From Cylindrotheca closterium (taxonomy: Eukaryota > Bacillariophyta > Bacillariophyceae > Bacillariales > Bacillariaceae): a stretch of 15,675 bases of DNA. Numbering within the stretch: the first letter of the stretch is position 1; every line of letters begins with the position of its first letter. The stretch covers positions 1-15,675 of the forward strand of contig CAKOGP040001857.1 in assembly GCA_933822405.4 (NCBI GenBank), read 5' to 3'. Below the pieces are notes generated by a model. That model was not told where the DNA came from and searched no databases. It was given only the letters and a program-made list of their open reading frames with translations. Below are positions 9,868-15,675 of the stretch, piece by piece. A program made the position numbers and the translations under genes.

Positions 9868-9920
9868 TCAGCAAACTGTTGAAAAATTCAGCAGTACTGC
9901 TGAATTATTCAGCAGTACTG
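9868..9920. repeat. Palindrome cluster of outer element, split by inner element
   Basis: A degenerate copy (TTCAGCAAACTGTTGAA, about 9868-9883) is followed by a perfect 22-bp palindrome at 9885-9906 and then by an incomplete copy TTCAGCAGTACTG. That copy stops at 9920, exactly where the inner element begins, and its missing half (CTGAA) resumes at 13185. Confidence 0.85.
9918..9920. other. CTG target-site duplication, left copy of inner element
   Basis: CTG here matches CTG at 13182-13184. Removing the inner element and one CTG restores TTCAGCAGTACTGCTGAA perfectly. Confidence 0.7.
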
Positions 9921-10077
9921 GGATATTCCGCATTTTGGTGTGAATCTGAACTGGAATCGGGGCCTGACCGGCTTGCTCACTCCTTCTGCACGGGGATCTG
10001 TGATCCGACATCATCACTGCTCGTGGAATTCATTCTTGGTTGGTGATCGTCGCGTTTTGGTCGTAGTTCGTTAAATT

Positions 10078-10126
10078 ACAGACAGTTCCCCTAATTGACC
10101 ATTGTTTTTGTCCTCTGAGTCAAAAA
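10078..10126. other. 49-bp segment unique to repeat unit 1
   Basis: Present only in the first unit and flanked by AAATT on both sides. The later units jump from TTAAATT directly to TTCTGTGAA. Unit 1 is therefore probably the ancestral form and units 2-5 descend from a deleted copy. Confidence 0.75.
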
Positions 10127-12930
10127 TTCTATGAATTTTTCACAGATGTTCCGAAATCTCTGTGAATGACCAACAGATGTTCCGAAATCTCTGTGAATTT
10201 TTCACAGGTTTTTTAAGGGTCTTCACAGATGTTCCGAAATTGCCGTGAAGTTTCAACAGAGGTTCAGCTGACATGCGTGCACGCATGCCCTTTCGTAAAA
10301 GCACCACACAACTTCCGTAGAGGAAAAAACGGTTAATGTTGTTCGCAAGCAATGCTTGGTCGTCTGGGTCAAAAATTCTGTGAATTTTTCACAGATGTTC
10401 CGAAACTTCTGTGAATTTTTCACAGGTTTTTTAAGGGTCTTCACAGATGTTCCGAAATGTCGAAATTGTGGCGAATGGTGGGTTCAGCCAGGAATATAAC
10501 ATTTATGGCTTCACTATGTAAAACTAGTCGTAGACTTTTTTCCACGGTCGTCTGAGTCAAAAAGTCTGTAAATTTTCTATCGTCTGGGATATTCCGCATT
10601 TTGGTGTGAATCTGAACTGGAATCGGGGCCTGACCGGCTTGCTCACTCCTTCTGCACGGGGATCTGTGATCCGACATCATCACTGCTCGTGGAATTCATT
10701 CTTGGTCGGTGATCGTCGCGTTTTGGTCGTAGTTCGTTAAATTTTCTGTGAATTTTTCACAGATGTTCCGAAATCTCTGTGAATGACCAACAGATGTTCC
10801 GAAATCTCTGTGAATTTTTCACAGGTTTTTTAAGGGTCTTCACAGATGTTCCGAAATTGCCGTGAAGTTTCAACAGAGGTTCAGCTGACATGCGTGCACG
10901 CATGCCCTTTCGTAAAAGCACCACACAACTTCCGTAGAGGAAAAAACGGTTAATGTTGTTCGCAAGCAATGCTTGGTCGTCTGGGTCAAAAATTCTGTGA
11001 ATTTTTCACAGATGTTCCGAAACTTCTGTGAATTTTTCACAGGTTTTTTAAGGGTCTTCACAGATGTTCCGAAATGTCGAAATTGTGGCGAATGGTGGGT
11101 TCAGCCAGGAATATAACATTTATGGCTTCACTATGTAAAACTAGTCGTAGACTTTTTTCCACGGTCGTCTGAGTCAAAAAGTCTGTAAATTTTCTATCGT
11201 CTGGGATATTCCGCATTTTGGTGTGAATCTGAACTGGAATCGGGGCCTGACCGGCTTGCTCACTCCTTCTGCACGGGGATCTGTGATCCGACATCATCAC
11301 TGCTCGTGGAATTCATTCTTGGTCGGTGATCGTCGCGTTTTGGTCGTAGTTCGTTAAATTTTCTGTGAATTTTTCACAGATGTTCCGAAATCTCTGTGAA
11401 TGACCAACAGATGTTCCGAAATCTCTGTGAATTTTTCACAGGTTTTTTAAGGGTCTTCACAGATGTTCCGAAATTGCCGTGAAGTTTCAACAGAGGTTCA
11501 GCTGACATGCGTGCACGCATGCCCTTTCGTAAAAGCACCACACAACTTCCGTAGAGGAAAAAACGGTTAATGTTGTTCGCAAGCAATGCTTGGTCGTCTG
11601 GGTCAAAAATTCTGTGAATTTTTCACAGATGTTCCGAAACTTCTGTGAATTTTTCACAGGTTTTTTAAGGGTCTTCACAGATGTTCCGAAATGTCGAAAT
11701 TGTGGCGAATGGTGGGTTCAGCCAGGAATATAACATTTATGGCTTCACTATGTAAAACTAGTCGTAGACTTTTTTCCACGGTCGTCTGAGTCAAAAAGTC
11801 TGTAAATTTTCTATCGTCTGGGATATTCCGCATTTTGGTGTGAATCTGAACTGGAATCGGGGCCTGACCGGCTTGCTCACTCCTTCTGCACGGGGATCTG
11901 TGATCCGACATCATCACTGCTCGTGGAATTCATTCTTGGTCGGTGATCGTCGCGTTTTGGTCGTAGTTCGTTAAATTTTCTGTGAATTTTTCACAGATGT
12001 TCCGAAATCTCTGTGAATGACCAACAGATGTTCCGAAATCTCTGTGAATTTTTCACAGGTTTTTTAAGGGTCTTCACAGATGTTCCGAAATTGCCGTGAA
12101 GTTTCAACAGAGGTTCAGCTGACATGCGTGCACGCATGCCCTTTCGTAAAAGCACCACACAACTTCCGTAGAGGAAAAAACGGTTAATGTTGTTCGCAAG
12201 CAATGCTTGGTCGTCTGGGTCAAAAATTCTGTGAATTTTTCACAGATGTTCCGAAACTTCTGTGAATTTTTCACAGGTTTTTTAAGGGTCTTCACAGATG
12301 TTCCGAAATGTCGAAATTGTGGCGAATGGTGGGTTCAGCCAGGAATATAACATTTATGGCTTCACTATGTAAAACTAGTCGTAGACTTTTTTCCACGGTC
12401 GTCTGAGTCAAAAAGTCTGTAAATTTTCTATCGTCTGGGATATTCCGCATTTTGGTGTGAATCTGAACTGGAATCGGGGCCTGACCGGCTTGCTCACTCC
12501 TTCTGCACGGGGATCTGTGATCCGACATCATCACTGCTCGTGGAATTCATTCTTGGTCGGTGATCGTCGCGTTTTGGTCGTAGTTCGTTAAATTTTCTGT
12601 GAATTTTTCACAGATGTTCCGAAATCTCTGTGAATGACCAACAGATGTTCCGAAATCTCTGTGAATTTTTCACAGGTTTTTTAAGGGTCTTCACAGATGT
12701 TCCGAAATTGCCGTGAAGTTTCAACAGAGGTTCAGCTGACATGCGTGCACGCATGCCCTTTCGTAAAAGCACCATACAATTTCGGTAGAGGAAAAAACGG
12801 TTAATGGTGTGCGCAAGCAATGCTTGGTCGTCTGGGTCAAAAATTCTGTGAATTTTTCACAGATGTTCCGAAATCTCTGTGAATTTTTCACAGATGTTCC
12901 GAAACTTCTGTGAAAAATTTACAGGTTTTT

Positions 12931-13181
12931 TTGGGGTCATTACAGATGTTCCGCAATTGCTGTAAAAATAAAACAAACTTTAAAATTTTATCTGGCGAAT
13001 GAAGTTGAATACTTAACGGCATTGTGAACATTTATAAAATTCCTTGTCGTAGAAGTTTCTTTCTGGCAGGCAATAAGTGAAAGTCGATTTTTGAAGTTTC
13101 GTGCAGAAGAGGGTGAAAATGACCACATCGACTCTCCAAAAAAAAGAGAAAGCTGGCTTCACAGAAAACTGCGGGATATCC
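12931..13181. other. Unique right end of inner element
   Basis: AT-rich sequence with one more degenerate repeat motif (CAGATGTTCCGCAATTGCTG, about 12943-12962). It has no supportable gene; the open minus-strand frame of 69 codons at 13013-13222 runs through the element boundary and the palindromes, so it is not a gene. It ends in the right inverted terminus at about 13156-13181. Confidence 0.6.
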
Positions 13182-13184
13182 CTG
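13182..13184. other. CTG target-site duplication, right copy of inner element
   Basis: This is the partner of 9918-9920, directly followed by CTGAA, which completes the split palindrome. Confidence 0.7.
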
Positions 13185-13190
13185 CTGAAA

Positions 13191-13256
13191 AATTCAGCAG
13201 TACTGCTGAATTCCCTAGTCAACTGCTGAATTATTCAGCAGTACTGCTGAATAATT
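13191..13256. repeat. Right palindrome cluster of outer element
   Basis: Two perfect palindromes, 22 bp at 13191-13212 and 28 bp at 13229-13256, share the core TTCAGCAGTACTGCTGAA, with a half-site CAACTGCTGAA between them. Two GATTCCG motifs follow (13258, 13273). In sequence and order this closely matches 9004-9090 in direct orientation, and because the units are palindromic it also works as an inverted copy. Confidence 0.85.
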
Positions 13257-13380
13257 AGATTCCGTTTTGTCAGATTCCGTCGCTTTCAGTTGGCGCGCAC
13301 GCATGTTAATAATTTAACGGTCATAATTCGTAATGCCTAGGGTACAGGTTTAGTGCTACGGACGCCGGAAGGACTATATC

Positions 13381-13401
13381 CAGCAGGACCTCCCTGTGTT
13401 G
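13381..13401 (-). repeat. Right terminal inverted repeat, outer element
   Basis: This is the exact reverse complement of 8884-8904. It lies within an open frame beginning at 13341, so the first ~17 residues of that frame (PEGLYPAGPPCV) are transposon sequence, not recombinase. Confidence 0.8.
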
Positions 13402-13404
13402 CTG
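13402..13404. other. CTG target-site duplication, right copy of outer element
   Basis: This is the partner of 8881-8883, directly followed by GAAGTCC, which continues the retroelement frame. Confidence 0.75.
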
Positions 13405-14732
13405 GAAGTCCTTATCCCATAAGAACAGCCACGGATGAGGATGGTTTTGAGGTGGCGATGGATGGGGACGAGGAGAGATTTCGGTTGGCTCGGGCTGGCG
13501 ATTTTCTCATGACCCCCTTTCAATGCGACATTTGTCATTTCAGAAACATGATGAAACAAAATCCGGACGTGGGCAATGAGAAGCATCTAGGGTTTTTACA
13601 TGACATCCGACACGCAAATGTAAATGCGTGCTGGTCACGTGAGTCAAGTACTGTCAGGGCAAATTTGTCACAGGTCAGGAAGCTGGAGAAGGTTGGGACG
13701 GAGATGTTTGGTATACCGAGCGCAGTGATGGGACCATTCCCTCTAGAGGACACGTTCGGGATGGGACCTGCGGCCTGCCTGTTAAGAAGATCCTTGGACC
13801 CAGGTAGGAACGAGGCCACCATTCAGTTTGCTACGGCTCGGAGGTTCCGGTCGGCCTACTCAAATGCCTATCATGCCTCAAAGAGTGTTGGGCACATCAG
13901 TTCCATGGCTTATGAATCCAACAAGTTTTACACGGCCACGTGTCCCACCTATGGTTATTGGTTTGGCAGATTCATACTTGGATGTCACAAGAGAATGGGA
14001 GATAAGGTAGTGCAGGACTACGCACTATCAAGAAAAAGCTTTGTGGAGTTACTGAAACACCTAGAAGGGGATTGGAATGCAGCTATCGGAAACCATGTGG
14101 AGAGAGATGGGATCGTGGAGTTTGCTGGGGTCCTGATGATAGGTTTTCTGTTGGGGCTTCGTGGGGAAGAAATTGTGAAGACAGATATTTCTGGACTTCT
14201 AAAATTTATCGATGTCGGAGCACTGGACCCAGATCACCCCCATGTCATTATTCCCCTTATTGGAAGACTCAAGGGAGAAACTGGTGAGCGTTATCATATG
14301 TTGCCGATGGCAAGGGTGACCAAAAGTGGGATCACTGCGGGAAGGTGGATGGACAGATTGTGCCGCTCTTTGATAAGGCGCAATAGACGGAACGGGTTTG
14401 TGTTCCAGGGAAGAGACGGGAAGCAGCGAAAGATTCGGGATTACAAGGAGGAATTTTACGATAGATTGAGGCGAGCGAGAGCAGAAAAGTGGTTCCTTTT
14501 TGAGCCGGGAATTGATATCTCAGACGAGTACGGATTGAGGCGTTCGTTGCGCAGGGGTTCTAATACAGAGGCAAGGAATCTGAAAGTCAGTCAGCCAGTG
14601 ATTGATATGAACAACAGATGGAGGAAATGGGAAGGATCGAAAGGTCGACGCCCGGCGATGGAGATGTCGGCGCATTACACGGAGATTAGAATGAGCCTTC
14701 CAATCCTTTGGGAGTACTCTTTCTCGTTCTGA
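13405..14732 (+). pseudogene. Tyrosine recombinase domain of the retrotransposon (5' part cut off)
   Basis: The open frame runs from 13341 to TGA 14730-14732, but retroelement coding begins only at 13405 (GSPYPIRTATDEDGFE). No ATG occurs before MDGDEERF, as expected for the tail of a polyprotein. An N-terminal Cys/His motif (FQCDICHF, about 13521-13544) is present. The catalytic-type C-terminal region has box I Arg in FLLGLRGEEI (Arg codon 14160), a Lys in GRLKGETGE, box II as LRRSLRRG with Arg in the usual His place (codons about 14541-14552), a conserved NRWRKWE, and the nucleophile candidate Tyr in SAHYTEI (codon 14676). YRs of this class insert the circular or linear cDNA into the genome, which explains the absence of an integrase. 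This is the best preserved part of the element, with no internal stop over about 440 codons. Separated from its N-terminus, it is unlikely to be made as such. Confidence 0.8.
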
Positions 14733-14913
14733 ACCCGCACAAGCTTTTCTCGTGGAGTTTGAAAGGTTCGCAGGCCGGAACAAAGAGTGTTTAGATCAGG
14801 GGGGGATTGGACGCCTAGAAAGACAAGATGGATTAGGAACCCATCAAGTCTACTGGCTGGTTTTGTATGATAACGTGTTGGACCTTTGGCGGAGGAGTTT
14901 TGGATGCGTATAA
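14695..14913 (+). other. Overlapping downstream frame, possible YR tail
   Basis: One frame over from the recombinase, a 72-codon frame without ATG overlaps its last 12 codons and continues (AQAFLVEFERFAGRNKE...VYWLVLYDNVLDLWRR) to TAA 14911. Its composition is protein-like, so a frameshift near 14725 may have shortened the recombinase or separated a C-terminal extension. Recombinases of this type usually end soon after the Tyr, so chance is a fair alternative. Confidence 0.25.
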
Positions 14914-15145
14914 GAACGTGGAGATCTTCCAGTCTAAAGTGTCATTCAACAAAGCTTCTCTTCTGAACCCGATGCTCCTCCAAATATACATTACCAGTAT
15001 GACAGAGCAAAATCTGGCTCAGTCTGGCTTTACCTGTGTCTTACAGTTAAAAGTTGCAGGAAAGGTGGCCGATTACCGGATGGACAAAGCATCAACCCCC
15101 CACACATTGGCACCTGAATGCTATTCCTATTCAGAGTGCCCTTAG
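14867..15145 (+). other. Weak 92-codon ORF downstream of YR
   Basis: This starts at ATG 14867 and ends at TAG 15143-15145. No motif is recognised, and it overlaps the end of the preceding frame. It may be untranslated 3' sequence of the retroelement or flanking DNA. Confidence 0.2.
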
Positions 15146-15293
15146 GTCTATAGTTGTAATGGAGTAAGCTTGATCAAATGTCGTACCAACGTCTAACTGT
15201 TGTCTATGTGAATATGCCTAGTACTTAGGCTACGAATAACGTTTGCAAAGTTCCGATCGGTTCGGTGCTTTTCGTTTTTCGTTTTTCTTTTTC

Positions 15294-15358
15294 TATGACA
15301 AAAATTACGACAAAAATTACGACAAACTACGACAAAAATTACGACAAAGTTTTGTCGT
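15294..15358. repeat. ACGACAAAAATT short tandem repeat ending in a hairpin
   Basis: Four to five copies of (T)ACGACAAAAATT, one shortened, run from 15294 to about 15349. The last copy forms a perfect 8-bp inverted repeat, ACGACAAA-GT-TTTGTCGT (15341-15358). It follows a T-rich run (ttttcgtttttcgtttttcttttt, about 15270-15293). It may mark the retroelement 3' end or be a simple repeat. Confidence 0.6.
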
Positions 15359-15675
15359 TAATCAAACACCAAATGTTTTCGGAGAAATAAACTATAAATA
15401 TTAGTTTTGGACCCTGAAATAGTTAGGATCCCCTTAACCGTTTTCTGATCAGAGGCTGATTCGAGGCTGATTTTTTAAAAGACGTAGGAAATATACTAGC
15501 TCTACGTAAAAAACAAATATTTGCCAGTATCGCCAAAATTACCCAATATTAGTTGATCGAGATCGCTGATATGAAGGCATTGTCGATAATCAGACAAAGG
15601 CCCATCACTAAATACAATAGATAAAGAAGCACTTTCCTAAGTGGAATTATTTTGTTGGACCACTACCACATCTAC
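15359..15675. other. AT-rich sequence, nothing recognised
   Basis: Non-coding on both strands as far as I can see. GATCAGAGGCTGATTCGAGGCTGATTTT (around 15448-15475) holds a short direct repeat GAGGCTGATT. No other feature is supported. Confidence 0.5.

Larger units (their letters stand above)
9918..12930 (+). repeat. Tandem array of ~617-bp units (about 4.8 copies)
   Basis: Units begin at 9918, 10584, 11201, 11818 and 12435, each with CTGGGATATTCCGCATTTTG. Units 2, 3 and 4 look identical over 617 bp. Unit 1 is 666 bp because it keeps 49 bp (10078-10126) missing from the others, apparently lost between short AAATT repeats. Unit 5 diverges after about 12770 (ACCATACAATTTCGG) and ends near 12930. 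Within each unit, the motif CAGATGTTCCGAAA and the hairpin CTGTGAATTTTTCACAG recur, and there is a perfect 16-bp palindrome CATGCGTGCACGCATG. Near-identity implies very recent amplification or homogenisation. Confidence 0.9.
9921..13181. mobile_element. Inner non-autonomous transposon with tandemly amplified left end
   Basis: The left end GGATATTCCGCATTTTGG matches the reverse complement of the right end (GGATATCCCGCAGTTTTC): about 20 of the first 26 bases agree, including GGATAT, CCGCA and TGTGAA. A CTG duplication flanks it. It has no recognisable protein-coding gene; the 60-80-codon frames within it are by-products of the repeats. About 2.9 kb of it is the 617-bp tandem array, and the right ~250 bp is unique and AT-rich. 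Confidence 0.7.
8884..13401. mobile_element. Outer DNA transposon, TIRs and CTG TSD, inserted in pol
   Basis: This 4,518-bp insertion has perfect 21-bp terminal inverted repeats (8884-8904 and 13381-13401, starting CAACACAGGGAGG) and a 3-bp CTG duplication. About 1,254 bp belong to the element itself; the rest is the nested inner element with its CTG copy. It carries subterminal palindrome clusters 100-125 bp inside each end and a small broken minus-strand gene (9185-9735), but no recognisable transposase. CACTA (CMC) elements and PIF/Harbinger both make 3-bp duplications; the CA-starting ends and subterminal repeats favour a CMC-like type, but the superfamily is not settled. The element splits the retroelement polyprotein between its zinc ribbon and its recombinase. 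Confidence 0.8.
2845..14732 (+). mobile_element. Decayed tyrosine-recombinase retrotransposon (DIRS/Ngaro-like), interrupted
   Basis: Gag-like region, RT, RNase H, Cys-rich segment and tyrosine recombinase lie in this order on one strand. An RT plus RNase H plus YR, with no DDE integrase and no aspartic protease, is diagnostic of the YR retrotransposons (DIRS, PAT, Ngaro, VIPER). YR last matches the Ngaro/VIPER order. All parts from 2845 to about 7855 share one frame, and the rest share another, so the ancestral product looks like a single polyprotein of about 2,450 codons once the inserted DNA at 8884-13401 is discounted. Decay includes four in-frame stops, at least two frame changes and an altered RT active site. 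The coordinates are those of the coding region; I did not find the terminal repeats (inverted or split direct) that would fix the ends. Confidence 0.8.

Noticed and set aside
10140..12820. Repeated minus-strand ORFs of 70, 63 and 80 codons, one set per tandem unit
   Set aside because: They recur only because the DNA repeats at 617 bp, they overlap each other, and they run through hairpins and transposon ends. No protein motif is visible.
9918..12930. CRISPR array or bacterial-type repeat
   Set aside because: The units are 617 bp without spacers, and they sit inside a transposon in eukaryotic-looking DNA.
13341..13404. Recombinase start at GTG 13353
   Set aside because: The sequence up to 13401 is the transposon's terminal repeat and flank. 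The retroelement frame enters at 13405, so there is no natural start here.
2845..14732. LTR retrotransposon (Copia or Gypsy)
   Set aside because: There is no protease or DDE integrase, and no LTR pair was seen. The DIRS-like RT/RNase H and tyrosine recombinase fit YR elements.

Overview
The window looks like accessory, transposon-rich eukaryotic nuclear DNA, probably from a microalga and most likely a diatom or other stramenopile. That is a judgement from the retroelement family as I remember it; no search was run. No ribosome binding sites, operons, LTRs, rRNA or tRNA genes were recognised.

Layout. Bases 1-1420 hold nothing convincing. Bases 1489-2569 carry a broken minus-strand gene of unknown function. 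From about 2845 to 14732 lies a decayed plus-strand retrotransposon of the tyrosine-recombinase (DIRS/Ngaro-like) class. Its order is gag-like region, RT-upstream domain, reverse transcriptase, RNase H, a cysteine-rich zinc-ribbon-like segment, then tyrosine recombinase (YR). It was apparently one polyprotein of about 2,450 codons. It now has in-frame stops at 4117, 5353, 7573 and 8481, a frameshift near 7855, a scrambled stretch at 8484-8670, and an altered RT active site (YVDG instead of YVDD).

The main discovery is a two-level nest of DNA transposons inside this retroelement. An outer element (8884-13401) has perfect 21-bp terminal inverted repeats and a 3-bp CTG target duplication. Removing it with one CTG joins the zinc-ribbon frame exactly in frame to the YR frame. 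Inside it, an inner element (9921-13181) has imperfect inverted termini starting GGATAT and also a CTG duplication. Removing that one restores a perfect palindrome of the outer element. Most of the inner element is a tandem array of 617-bp units (the first 666 bp), each beginning with a copy of the inner element's own left end. The outer element carries clusters of the palindrome TTCAGCAGTACTGCTGAA near both ends and a small, frame-broken minus-strand gene. Neither element has a recognisable transposase, so both look non-autonomous.

Inferred order of events: retroelement insertion, outer element insertion into the pol/YR junction, inner element insertion into an outer palindrome, then recent tandem amplification. 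Bases 14733-15675 are the retroelement 3' end or flank, with two weak ORFs and a small ACGACAAAAATT repeat with a hairpin.
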